From Begonia masoniana (taxonomy: Eukaryota; Streptophyta; Magnoliopsida; Cucurbitales; Begoniaceae), in assembly GCA_022432975.1 (NCBI GenBank), contig CM039515.1, positions 20,711,554-20,775,553 on the forward strand: a stretch of DNA of 64,000 nt, read 5' to 3'. A program made the position numbers and the translations under genes. Numbering within the stretch: the stretch's first letter is position 1; each line of letters starts with the position of its first letter. This document shows positions 49,451-59,910 of the stretch, one piece after another. The notes below the pieces were generated by a model, which was given only the letters and a program-made list of their open reading frames with translations, was not told where the DNA came from and made no database searches.

Positions 49451-49756
49451 TGACGTCATCTAGTCATCCGCCCCAGTGTATTCATGCCTTCCGGTTGACG
49501 TCAGCATAAATCTTCCGCCCAGTTTAAAACGATGTCTTCCGGCTGACGTCATCTAGTCATCCGCCCAGTGTATTCATGTCTTCCGGTTGACGTCAGCATA
49601 AGTCTTCCGCCCAGTTTCGAACTATGTCTTCTGGCTGACGTCATCCAAGTCATCCGCCCAGTTATTTATATCATCCGGCTGACGTCACCTAAGTCTTCCG
49701 CTAGTGTAATGCCTGTATCTTCCGGTTGACGTCATCTATTCTTCCGGCTGACGTCA
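49451..49756 (+). repeat. Eight TGACGTCA palindromes at ~45-bp spacing
   Basis: TGACGTCA starts at 49451, 49496, 49544, 49588, 49636, 49680, 49727 and 49749. The copies are embedded in degenerate units with TCTTCCGGYTGACGTCAKC and CATCCGCCCAG. TGACGTCA is the palindromic core bound by plant TGA/bZIP factors (established knowledge); activity here is inferred only. Confidence 0.92.
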
Positions 49757-50635
49757 TCACCTCCTCCGCCCAGTTTATTCACAGTTTCTGTTTACATCTT
49801 CCGCTAAACACTCTTCACCTGTTTTGTTTTATTCGACATCCACCGCCAATTTATCTCTTCCGCCCAACAGTATTTTATATGTTTTAAGAATTTCATTCCC
49901 TCCTCCGCCAGCCTTATGCTAATTTCTGTTATGTTATCCATTATTGAAACCTGTTTTGCTTCCAATCCCAGAGAACTCTCTCTCTCTCCCCGTAAATGTT
50001 CTGTTATTCACTGTAGTTTCTTCCTCTCTGTAGAGTTACGTTTTTAGGGTTCACGTTGACAGTGCATGTTTCCTGTCATTCGATTCTATTTCTCTGTAAA
50101 TATTTAAAAGTATAAAGTCCACTGTCTTGACCGATCTGCTCAACAAAAAAAAAATAGTCACCGTTTCTTGTTATCTGTCCCGGAGTGATGGCTCCGATCC
50201 TGAACCCCGATCGGGTTCGATTTTGGGCTGTCACATCAATTGTACACTGCTCACTGCTCCCTGCTCGCCACTCGGCCGCTCTAATTTTGAAATTTGCTCA
50301 TTTTGCCTCACTATATGTATTTATTTTTTATTTATGTAGTTTTTGTGTTAGTAAAAAATAGGTCTGGTGAGAGACTCTTCGGAACTGTTGACCGAGAGCA
50401 TTTTGATTTTTGTTTGCTGTTTAGAATTTTAGATTGTTTTTATTGTGTACTTTTATGCTTGTGACTTTGTTAGGTTGTCTTGCTATGAATTTAAATCAAA
50501 TTAAAGATTCTGTTAATTAATTTGCTGGTTATTTAATTGTATGTCTTGTTTGTTGGCTGTTGATTCATGTGATGTTTGTTGGCTGTTAATTAATGTCGTG
50601 GTTGTTTGTTCGATGTGATTTTGTTTTATGGTAGG

Positions 50636-52944
50636 ATGGATCCTTCAGAAAGTGAAAGTTCACGTGTGGATTCGAAAAAATCTAAGTCTATGGCTTGACT
50701 TCACTTCAGTAAGATACCGGAAACAGATCAAGCCAAATGTAATTATTGTGGGCAAACATATGCAGCACATCCGACGAAGAATGGGACTTCAAGTATGATA
50801 AAGCATATCAAAGTATGCAAAAAGTATTCACGAAATTTGGATAGTAGGCAACCAACTTTGTCCTTTAAAACTGTTAAGGGCAAGAGTGTTAGTACACCTA
50901 CACCTATATTTACTATGATGGGGGTTAGAGAATTTCTAGTTAAGATGATTATAATTGATGAATTGGCATTGAAAGTGGTAGAAAGAATTGGTTTCAAGAC
51001 ATTTTGTCTGTATCTAAATCCGAAGTTTATTATTTCATCTCGAAAGACAATAGCACGAGATATTCGAGGGATATTTCAGAAAGAAAAATAAAAGTTGAAG
51101 GAGTATTTTTTTTCAACATCACAGAGGGTGTATTTGACCACTGACACGTGGCCTTCTATCCAGAATTTGAATTACATGATGTTGACATGCCATTTCATTG
51201 ATCAAGACTGGCATGTGCAAAAGAAAATCTTGAATTTTTGTTTGATACCTAACCATAAAGGTGAAACCATTGGTAAGGAAGTTGAAAACTGTTTGCTAAA
51301 GTGGGAGCTTGAAAATGTTACCACCATCACCGTTGACAATGCGTCTTCCAACAACGTCGCTATCTCTTATTTGACAAGGACAATTAGAAATTAGAAGGAG
51401 TTGTTTTTAGATGGCGAGCATATGCACATGCGTTGTTTTGCACATGTCCTCAATTTGATTGTTTCTGACGGTTTGAAAGAACATCAAACGTCCATAGCCA
51501 GAGTAAGAAAAGTTGTCAAGTACGTAAGGTCTTCTCTGGGAAGATTGCAATAGTTTAAAGCCTGCATTGATGTGGTGAAAATTACTTGCAAGTGTAATTT
51601 GTCACTCGACGTTCCCACTCGTTGGAACTCAACATATTTGATGCTAGCAAACGCTGAGAAGTTTGAAGCGGCGTTTGAAAAACTTGCACAGAATGAAAGC
51701 TTTTTTGTACAAGAAATGTAAGTAGAAGGTGACCCACAATGGAAGATTGGGGATGCATTCGAGAATTTATTAAATTCTTAGAAATATTCTATAAAATAAT
51801 ACTTCATGTTTCTGTTTCTCTGCATATTACAGCAAATATGTATGTAGGAGAAGTCTGTAATTTGAAGATTGCCATTGCGAACTATGGTAACAGTGAGAAT
51901 AAAATGCGGACGAAGTTTGAAGCGGCGTTTGAAAAAACTTGCACAGAATGAAAGCTTTTTTGTACAAGAAATGTAAGTAGAAGGTGACCCACAATGGAAG
52001 ATTGGGGATGCATTCGAGAATTTATTAAATTCTTAGAAATATTCTATAAAATAATACTTCATGTTTCTGTTTCTCTGCATATTACAGCAAATATAAGACA
52101 ACGAGATGATTAAAAAAATTGACAAATATTGGGGATCTTTTGAAAAAATAAACATGTTTGCCTATGTTGCATTTATTCTTGATCCAAGCTGCAAAACAAA
52201 ATTTCTACGGCATTGTTTAAACATTTTGTTTGGAAGTGAAAGAGCTGTAGAATACGTAAAGCAAGTAGAGAATGTAATTCAAAGGTTGTATACAGAATAT
52301 AAAGGTGATACAACCAATGAAGATCAGCCTCCTAGCAGTAGTAGACAACAAAGGTCTCCAAAGTCAAAGAGTTTTTTGGTGCAAGCTCGTTCAAGTACAG
52401 TGTACTCCATGTTTTATGATCCGGACAATTCTTCTGAAATGGGGGATGAAATTACTGAGTTAGAGATTGATCTATATTTGTCAGAGAAGTTAGAGATTGT
52501 TCAAGATAGTTCTGACATTTTATCGTGGTGGAAGAGACACTCCGAGAAGTATCGAATTTCGAGTGTCATTGCCAAAGATATGTTGATCATTCCAATTTTC
52601 TACGGTGGTGTCAGAGTCTGCTTTTAGTTGTGGTGGTCGTGTTCTTGACGCTTTTCGTAGTTCTCTAAGCCCACAAAGTTTTGAAGCTCTGATATGCTCA
52701 TAGAGTTGGATCAAAACTTTCAATCCTTTTAAAGTTTCTTCAGATGATTTACAAGATAGTAGTACTACGACATTAACACCAATACAAGAAGGTTCGAACA
52801 TTATAGTATTTATTTGTTTTACAAGTGTATCTCTAAATTAAGCATTAACTAATGTCTTCAATTTGTTATTTTGTAGATGTCGTTGACATTGACACTTCCG
52901 ACGATAATTTTCTAGTAGTACAAGATGACATATTGATGACTTGA
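50636..52944 (+). pseudogene. hAT transposase pseudogene (BED finger + RNase-H-like + dimerisation)
   Basis: The start follows a GGTAG acceptor-like site. In order: BED finger with CNYCGQ and HIKVC (50730-50820), the catalytic-core words TTDTWPSIQN, TVDNASSNN and CFAHVLNLIV, the conserved DVPTRWNSTYLML, and the C-terminal dimerisation region (GRVLDAFRSSLS, near 52640-52680). In-frame stops occur early (TGA in place of Trp at about 50696) and repeatedly from 51393 on, and a 254-bp internal duplication disrupts the middle. It cannot make a functional transposase. Confidence 0.92.
51659..52094 (+). repeat. Direct duplication (~180 bp, 254 bp apart) inside the transposase pseudogene
   Basis: The segment starting GAAGTTTGAAGCGGCGTTTG at 51659 recurs at about 51913 with one extra A, both ending CATATTACAGCAAATAT. 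Copies are nearly identical, so the duplication is recent relative to the decay of the gene. Confidence 0.9.
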
Positions 52945-53523
52945 TATCGATGATTGATAGCTTGGTTACTGTGATGAATTTGACTATGTACTTGGATTTA
53001 TTATTTAGCTTGTATTTTTAAATTTTGAAGTACTTGGATAATATACATTTGGATATTGACTTTAGTTTCTTAGTTTGCATTTAATGTTATTACCATATAT
53101 TCTATCTCTGATGATCAGGACAATGTTATTACCATAGTATTATTTAGCTTGTTATTACCATTGTATTATTTAGCTTTGTTTTTACCTTAGTATTATTTAC
53201 AAGATAGCATTTTAATGCTATTATCATAGTATTATTTAGTTTGTTATTACCATGCATTTTAATGTATTAATTTTCAGGTTCTGGAGTGGGTTAAATTTTC
53301 ACCCAATTCATTTTTTTTTCAGGAAAAAAAAAGGGCCGAGCGGAACCGGGATCGGACCGAAAATCCGGTCCAGTCAAAGTTCGGTCCCGGTCCTGCCCCG
53401 GACCGGTCCAGGTTTCAGGATAAAAATTCCGAACCTATTCCAGCCGGTTCGGTCTGAGCTCGAGACCGAACCGAACCGAACCGAACCGAATCGAACCGAC
53501 CTGTGCCCACCCCTAGTTTTTAG

Positions 53524-54640
53524 CTTGGCATATTAGGAGTTATTTGTAAATTACAGGAAAGCACTGTAAAAATTAATTACCAATGATTTTACTTCCAGCA
53601 TTTATGGATTATTTACTAGGAGTCCTATTATTAAATCAAATATTTATATATAAGCTATCAATTATAAAAATTTTACCTTTGTAGATACTTATTTAAATAA
53701 TATTCATGTACGCTTTAATTTTACATTTTAATACTGTGCTATGTGTTTTATCGTCACGTATCATGCACTCATTAGGAAAATAATTAGGATACATCATTAA
53801 AAAAAATTAAATTTTTTTGCACAATAACAAATGACGTGTATAAAATACATAAAAGTATAATATTAGAATGTAAAATTCAAAGTACAAATAATATATCACA
53901 TATTTATCAATAAATTAATGCAAACACATTACACTTGGGATTAAAACTTAAGAGGATGTGTAATATTGCTTTCTTTTTTATGATAATTTAGTTGATGGAG
54001 TGATATCTTGAAGTTATATGTTTATTATCCATTATTAAGTTTGGATTTGAAATTCAATAAGAGCTCGCAAATCTCAATCTTTCAAATAATAAGTAATTGT
54101 GCTTTTACGATAAGAATGAATAAGAGTAACTTGATTGAATCATTGCATAGGTGATGTTTTTAGTCTAAAACACTACTCCTTCACTTGAATAGGTTATAAG
54201 AGCAATGTTAAACACATTTTAATTTTATAATATTTATTATCACGCGTTTATTAATAGAATAATTATAATAAATTATAAACAACAAAATAATAACTACGTG
54301 ACACACAATAAGACGTAATAATAAAAATATATAAGTAGTAATATATTGTGATTATTATGATGAAGTATAATTAAAACTTTGAAGTTGGGAAGCTCATTTC
54401 AACTGACGTCTTAAGCTAATATTTTTGAACAATATAATCTTTAAATTTTGAATAATATGATCTCTTAACGGTAAAAAAAAGTACTGTAAAATAAACGTAT
54501 GCCGCGAGTGGTTGTTTACACGTGCACATCTCTCTCTTTCTTCCCTCTCTTCATAACGATATAAAATTGAACATAAGTTATCTAGGACGTGATTCATGGG
54601 TGCCATTTTCAATTTTCAACTATTCAATGATGGCGGAGGA
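53524..54640. other. AT-rich intergenic region upstream of the GNAT gene
   Basis: No gene or recognised repeat. Very AT-rich, with short open frames of no apparent conservation. Confidence 0.45.
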
Positions 54641-54647
54641 TATAAAG
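54641..54647 (+). promoter_or_regulatory. Candidate TATA box of the GNAT gene
   Basis: TATAAAG lies 167 bp before the start codon, which would give a 5' UTR of about 130 nt. Confidence 0.5.
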
Positions 54648-54807
54648 CTAAGAATTCCCAATAAAAAAAGTAAGCAGGTGGAATAATGGAATTGATCGAA
54701 TCATAATCAATTGTTTAATCCAAGTCTCTTTCTTCTTCGAGAATATTAAAACATCAAATTTGGGCTAATGCAGGCTTCTTTCTTCTTCTGCTCTTTGAAT
54801 TCTTCCT

Positions 54808-55326
54808 GTGGAAATGGAATCAAATTCACCCATCATCACTCTCCGCCCATTCAAACTCACGGACGTCGACGATTTCATCGTATGGGCCGGCGACGATAGA
54901 GTGACGAAGAACATCAGGTGGGAAACAATCACTTCAAAGGAGGAGGCTCTGAAATTCATCGCTGAAATCTGCATACCTCATCCGTGGCGGCGATCGATCT
55001 GCCTAAACGATCGTTCCATCGGATTCGTATCTGTTTATCCTGGATCTGGGGACGACAGGTGTAAAGCAGACATAGGATACGCAGTGGCAGCGGAGAACTG
55101 GGGAAAAGGGATAGCAACCATTGCTGTGAAGCTCGCTGTGCGCCAGGTGTTTGATGATATGCCTCAACTGGTGAGGTTGCAGGCTTTTGTAGACGTCGAG
55201 AATTTGGCCTCTCAGAGAGTATTGGAGAAGGCAGGGTTTCAAAGGGAAGGAATGTTGAGAAAATTTACTTTTATAAAAGGGAAATTGAGAGATTTGTTTG
55301 TATTTAGTGTTATCTCGACCAAATAA
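54808..55326 (+). CDS. GNAT-family N-acetyltransferase (RimJ/RimL-like), 172 aa
   Basis: Single-exon ORF. Residues 9-30 (ITLRPFKLTDVDDFIVWAGD) open the Acetyltransf_3 fold. The acetyl-CoA binding loop is visible as ENWGKGIATIAVKLA (about residues 95-109), and the C-terminal motif as ENLASQRVLEKAGFQREG (about 131-148). Proteins of this kind in plants are small cytosolic or nuclear acetyltransferases of unknown substrate, often single-exon and tandemly duplicated; only one copy lies here. The start codon is the first in frame and gives the usual length. No transit peptide is evident. The gene is intact and lies 1.3 kb beyond the end of the hAT. Confidence 0.93.
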   Translation: MEMESNSPIITLRPFKLTDVDDFIVWAGDDRVTKNIRWETITSKEEALKFIAEICIPHPWRRSICLNDRSIGFVSVYPGSGDDRCKADIGYAVAAENWGKGIATIAVKLAVRQVFDDMPQLVRLQAFVDVENLASQRVLEKAGFQREGMLRKFTFIKGKLRDLFVFSVISTK

Positions 55327-56794
55327 TCCAGATATCTTATCTGAGTCAACATTATTTTAGTGTCATCCGGTGCTTCAAATATAATATTATTTTATTTGAG
55401 TCAGATTTTGCACAATTTTATTTTTTGGAATTAGTTCAAAATGCATTGTACTGTAGAGGGAATGAAGTCTTACTTATAAACGGTGTGTTTTTCATTTTCC
55501 TAGGCAATATGAAATTTTACTGCTCCACTAGTAGGAGTTGGGTTCTCACACTGAATCACATTTGCTTTCATATGGCGGACTATTACAATCTCCCCTCCCC
55601 ATTCGGTCAGGCACACTTCTGGTTGAAAATTGACTATTATATCATTTGTAACTCGTCAATGCTCATAATACAATATTGTCCGTTTTAGGTCAGAATCCGA
55701 CCAGTTTTGTTTTTAGAGTTAACCAAAAATGCTATGTACTAGATATAAAGAAGAACCGTACTTATAAATTATGTATTTTTTTCACTCTTACAAGTGATGT
55801 GAGAATGTACACTCCTACTGGTATGAGTTGACTCTCACACTAAGCTACATTTATCTTCACATGACAGATTATCGCAGTTTCTCCATAACATGTTGCTCCC
55901 CACTGTTAGTATATATGACGTGAAACCTCGTACGAGAGTATATATGACATTAGTATATATGACGTGAAACCTACGTACGATCTCTTGAAATTGTAGTGTT
56001 TTGATCCGATGCAGCAATTCTAGCTATTATCAATCTCATTGACAAAGCTTTCCCTCTCAGGCATGAATGCTATGCTTCTGGGTATAGCTGATCACCAAAA
56101 AGTATTCATCAAAGCCGGATAACAAAATTTCAGCAAGGGGAATTGGTCAAGTTTCATCTCTCTTTCTACCATTTTATCCGATTTGCTAGTTGTTTTCCGT
56201 ATTGTTTCCCTTTTGTTTTGAGTTGACCTTCGACCCATAAAAGTTGAAAAACAACAGATCAAGAAGCTACTTAACGTAAAGAATGATAACAATACTCAAT
56301 AGAAAAATCTATGTTGGAAGAATTTCCCCAACCCTCAGAAGAAGCACATCAATTCCCACAATTTACAGTCCCTAATCTCTAAGAGACACTCCTAAAAATT
56401 CTGCGCTTCTAATTCACCACACAACTCCATAATACCATCGAGCTTCCACTAAACTGACCAGATCAGCATAATAACAAACCATTAAATCAACAGTCAGAAT
56501 AAAAAACAACTACGTCAAAATCAAGATGAATAAAGCCAGATTAACAAATCAGGTTTTTTGTTACTTTAGAACAGGATTCGCAGAAATTTTCAAGCCATGA
56601 ATGTAAAACAAAACATGAATCAGAATCGCACGAATTCCTCCTCCCCCAGAACTCTCTTCCCGAGTTTTTCCTGATCAACAGTCTCTATCCAGCCTCTCTG
56701 AGCCTTATTTTTTTCAACCGTGTCCCGCAACAGAATGCTAAATTGCAAAGCTCAATGCCACGTACAGTCAAATAAAAATTTAGTGTAGAATTGG
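55327..56794. other. Intergenic region with a diverged duplication
   Basis: Two related segments, about 55420-55620 and 55715-55905, share CTTATAAAYNRTGTRTTTTT, TGAGTTGR-CTCACACT and CACATGRCAGAYTAT-type words and are about 290 bp apart. A 27-bp partial repeat with ATATATGACGTGAAACCT occurs at 55911 and 55954. No gene seen in the rest. Confidence 0.5.
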
Positions 56795-56955
56795 TAGGGG
56801 CTGCGCGAACGCAAGCCCCAGCTAGCACAAATTATGACGTAGGCTCTGCCTCAGTGGGCAGACCTTAGGCGGGCACCCCTCCCAAGTGCAATGGAAGTCG
56901 CAAGCCTAGGCCATGGGCCTTCTTGATCGCCCATTGACCTCGTCCAGGTAAGTGA
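56795..56955 (-). ncRNA. U1 small nuclear RNA gene (or recent variant copy)
   Basis: The minus strand matches plant U1 snRNA over about 161 nt. The 5' splice-site-pairing sequence ACTTACCTG (56953-56945) is intact. Stem-loop I carries GATCAAGAAGG (the U1-70K loop), stem-loop II has ATTGCACTT (the U1A loop), then CTACGTCATAATTTGTG with the Sm site, and stem-loop IV GGGGCTTGCG-TTCG-CGCAGCCCC. The first two bases before ACTTACCTG read TC where U1 normally has AT. A USE-like promoter element lies 65-75 bp upstream. Matched from memory, so minor differences cannot be scored; a transcribed variant and a young pseudogene are both possible. Confidence 0.87.
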
Positions 56956-57019
56956 TTATCATTTTGGCCGATACTTGTTTTAAGTACCTTCTGTTCCGCA
57001 TCTCTCTTTCTTAATTTAT

Positions 57020-57030
57020 CGATGTGGTAT
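57020..57030 (-). promoter_or_regulatory. Upstream sequence element (USE) of the U1 gene
   Basis: Minus strand ATACCACATCG, one mismatch from the plant snRNA USE consensus RTCCCACATCG, at the expected distance (about -70). A weak TATA-like TTAAAAC lies near 56977-56983, about 25 bp upstream of the RNA start. Confidence 0.65.
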
Positions 57031-57976
57031 ACTTTCCCTTTACAGGAGGTTAGGCTTTATATCAATCTTTTTTCTGTTCAAGACAGCCCGAGCTTGAACA
57101 AAATTCCAAGACGGGGCTCGTCGAACTAGGCATAAACTGAAACTAAACTTGACTTCCACAGACCACACCTACGCTTTGTAATTTATTTTTTCCAATTTTA
57201 AATATTTATTATTTTTATATAAATAAGCAAGCAAACTAAGTTAAAGAATAAATGAGCTATAAAGAAATAACAAAAGGGAATCGAAGAGAAAATGAACGGT
57301 AAAATCCGCCAAAATTTTTGTGAATTTATGCCCGAACATTAAATTTTTTTTTTTAGAAACGTGCGAGGTTCGAGTTTTTGATCATGTGAGACACGTACGT
57401 AAGATTTACAGAATTAAATTAAAAAAAAAAATTAGACGTTGACGTTCGCGCAATTTAAGCGGATTAAATCAACAAGGGTAGAATATCCAAAATTGTCGAG
57501 CGAAATTGTTAGAGAATTTTAAATTGAAAACCAAAAATATATTAAATGGGTTTAATAGATTTAAAATAAAATTTAAAAGAATTGAAATAAAAGAAAAGAA
57601 GAAAATAAGGTTAGAAAACCTTAATTTTCATTCAGCAAAACAACAGAGAGAGAGGGAGACGACCACAAAGAGGGAGAAACGCCGACATTGGAAACCACCA
57701 CCGATCGACTCGATCTTGGTGTCAAACTCTTCGCCTCGAAGAGTAGATCAACGTTTGCAAATGAAGTTTTTGAAGGTAAGCTCTTTGCCTCTCGATTTTT
57801 GGCCGGGAAGTTTCAGATTTTTGAAAGATTGTCGATCTGAGATTTAGGGTCGATTTCATGGTGTTTTTGGCAGGAATCGACTAAAAAAGTGATAAGAAAC
57901 GCGTTGGAAATGAGATTCGGCGAAAAACAGGTTAGAAAATGCATTTTTTTTCGACACTGCGAGGTCGCCGGTGCTC

Positions 57977-58854
57977 TGTAACGACCCCGTTTCTCAGCAA
58001 GATATTGTCCGCTCTGGGGATTGGGCCGTAACCCAATATCCTCCCCTCACAGCTTTGTTTGGCAAGAACTTCCCGGAAGGTCACCCAACCTGGAATTGCT
58101 CTCGTCGAAGCACTTTTAACTTCAGAGTTCTTATGGGATCCGTTGCCAATTGTGCTCCAAAACGCGTCTTGCTATGTTGGGAGGGTCTCTTTACATATGT
58201 TTCATTTCCATGTACATCCCCAAGCGATGTGGGATTGTGACAACCCACTCTTTACGACCCGGGATTCGCCTATACTCGAGTATGGGATTCGCCTACACTC
58301 GGCTTAGGTCCCGAGGTTTGCCCCGCAACCCGAGGTTTGCCCCGCAGTCGTACACATACGTTCACATTCAGGTCATCACAATCACCCCCCCTCGGGGGCC
58401 TACGTCATCGTTGGCCACATTTCCGGTTGGGTACAGGCTCTGATACCATTTGTAACGACCCCGTTTCCCAGCAAGATATTGTCCGCTCTGGGGATTGGAC
58501 CGTAACCCAATATCCTCCCCTCATGGCTTTGTTTGGCGAGAACTTCCCGGAAGGTCACCTAACCTGGAATTACTCTCGCCGAAGCACTTTTAACTTCGGA
58601 GTTCTTATGGGATCCGTTGCCAATTGTGCTCCAAAACGCGTCTTGCTATGTTGGGAGGGTCTCTTTACATATGTTTCATTTCCATGTACATCCACAAGCG
58701 ATGTGGGATTGTGACAACCTACTCTTTACGACCCGGGATTTGCCTATACTCGAGTCTGGGATTCGCCTACACTCGGCTTAGGTCCCGAGGTTTGCCCTGC
58801 AATCCGAGGTTTGCCCCGCAGTCGTACACATACGTTCACATTCAGGTTATCACA
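57977..58854 (-). mobile_element. Cassandra-type TRIM, second copy (two LTRs)
   Basis: 404-bp LTRs at 57977-58380 and 58451-58854 flank a 70-bp internal region (58381-58450). On the minus strand the binding site TGGTATCAGAGCC is canonical for initiator-Met tRNA. The flanks TGCTC (57972-57976) and CGCTC (58855-58859) match at 4 of 5. The 5S-derived segment (about 58059-58145) is present. The LTRs differ from each other at many more sites than those at 14914-16193, so this copy is older. Confidence 0.92.
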
Positions 58855-58859
58855 CGCTC

Positions 58860-59240
58860 GGCTGTAGGCTAAGTCAACTCGGGCACTGGGCCGAGTTGAC
58901 TCAGGCCCAAGTCCTAGTTGGGCCCAGGCTGAGGCAGGCCAAGCTCGACCCGAGGCCATTCCAGGCAGGGTCCGACATGGGTCCATCAGGCCGGGTTAAC
59001 CCAGCCCATTACGGGACGAACCGACCCGGCTAGTTTTGGTCCAACTTGACCCAAACCGGTCTGACCCGAACTGGTCTGACCCAAACCGAACCGACCTGAA
59101 CCAGTTCGAACAGAATCAGACCGAACCAGACTTGAACCGGTCTGACCCGACCAGTTTGGATCCAACCGGTCCGGTCCGACTCGAACTGGTCAGTCAAAGT
59201 TAACGGTTGACTTTGACCGATCGTTGACTTTGACCAAATA
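58860..59240. repeat. Degenerate GACCCRAACYGGTCTG-type repeats
   Basis: From about 59035 to 59200 a short motif alternates ACCCAAACCGGTCTG, ACCCGAACTGGTCTG, ACTTGAACCGGTCTG and related forms. 58860-59030 is rich in GGGCC/GGCCC words. These resemble the GGTCC-rich subterminal parts of hAT elements but no hAT end is seen. It lies next to the second Cassandra. Confidence 0.6.
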
Positions 59241-59812
59241 TTAACTTTTGACAAAAAGTCAACTCGAGCCGTTTGGGCCTGTTTTCGCCCTGGTTCGCAA
59301 TTTATATCGTTTATCAACCCAATTGGATCTTAACGGGGTTCCTTCATTTGTTTTAATTCTCAGATTCAAAGGATTTCGCGGAGTTCAAAGCAACTTCCGA
59401 GGAGCCAACGACTACCGAGTTGAGGAGGACTCGCCTCAAAGGTATGAGTTATTATACTTATTGCATTGTACCTAGTGTAACATGCACTTATATTATTTTG
59501 GTGGGATACGACTAGTATTCACATCAACAGTTTTACTAGCAGGTGCATTCTACATCATTTAGGCATGTATACGTTTTACTTCATATATATTGTCTCGTAA
59601 AGTTTAAATGTTATGTTTTACTCGCCTTAGCAGGCAGGCTCGATTTGAGATTTACTATATTGGCTTGCAAATGGGTTTTATTTAGGTATTGGTTTTTCCT
59701 GTGGGATCATTTAGAGTTGATACTAGAGAAAACCGTATGGCACTCTCATCTGGGCCCATATGCTGAGAGTATTAGGGGGTTTGTCCCAAATGAAACTTTA
59801 TTTGAGGGTTGT

Positions 59813-59908
59813 AGCGGTACTCCCCGCATATGGAGAATGGACTCGGAGCTATGCTAGTCCAGCGATACTCCCCGCATATGGAAAATAGACTCGGAGCTAT
59901 GCTAGTCT
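59813..59908 (+). repeat. Two tandem 48-bp copies (ACTCCCCGCATATGGARAAT)
   Basis: 59813-59860 and 59861-59908 differ at about four positions; each ends CTCGGAGCTATGCTAGTCYA. Probably part of the same LTR-like architecture as other short arrays in the window. Confidence 0.88.
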
Positions 59909-59910
59909 AG

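Larger units (their letters stand above)
47685..50235 (+). mobile_element. LTR-like element inserted in the hAT leader (2,551 bp)
   Basis: Starts TGTAACACCCGGCC, ends GGGCTGTCACA, with perfect target duplication TCAAT (47680-47684 and 50236-50240). Predicted leader: donor AAG|GTAATC at 48043, exon 48248-48303 (acceptor TTGCAG), donor CAG|GTAAGT at 48304, hairpin GGCC-CTTAA-GGCC at 48326-48338, a two-copy repeat, acceptor GATGTAG at 48881. The tail carries eight TGACGTCA palindromes. Same family as 3951-5914. No protein domain. Confidence 0.93.
41758..53515 (+). mobile_element. hAT transposon with nested LTR-like insertions (11.8 kb; about 4.1 kb without them)
   Basis: Terminal inverted repeats TAGGGGTGGGCA (41758-41769) and TGCCCACCCCTA (53504-53515) are flanked by a perfect 8-bp duplication GTTTTTAG (41750-41757 and 53516-53523), the hAT size. 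Subterminal regions at both ends are dense in CGGTCC/GGACCG motifs. The leader is interrupted by elements at 42457-47521 (which contains another at 43814-45989) and 47685-50235. The transposase is broken. Related ends occur at 5915 and 19702. Confidence 0.96.
57450..59910 (+). mobile_element. LTR-like or leader-type element hosting a Cassandra copy (ends not resolved)
   Basis: This shows the same style as the other LTR-like elements without clear TG/CA ends. It has a GA-rich leader (57640-57690), donor GAAG|GTAAGC at 57775, a small exon-like segment 57874-57929 (acceptor GGCAG, donor CAG|GTTAG), another segment 59362-59441 between TTCTCAG and AAAG|GTATGAG, and a two-copy tandem repeat at 59813-59908. 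No coding domain. The conserved hairpin after the donor was not found here. Confidence 0.45.
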
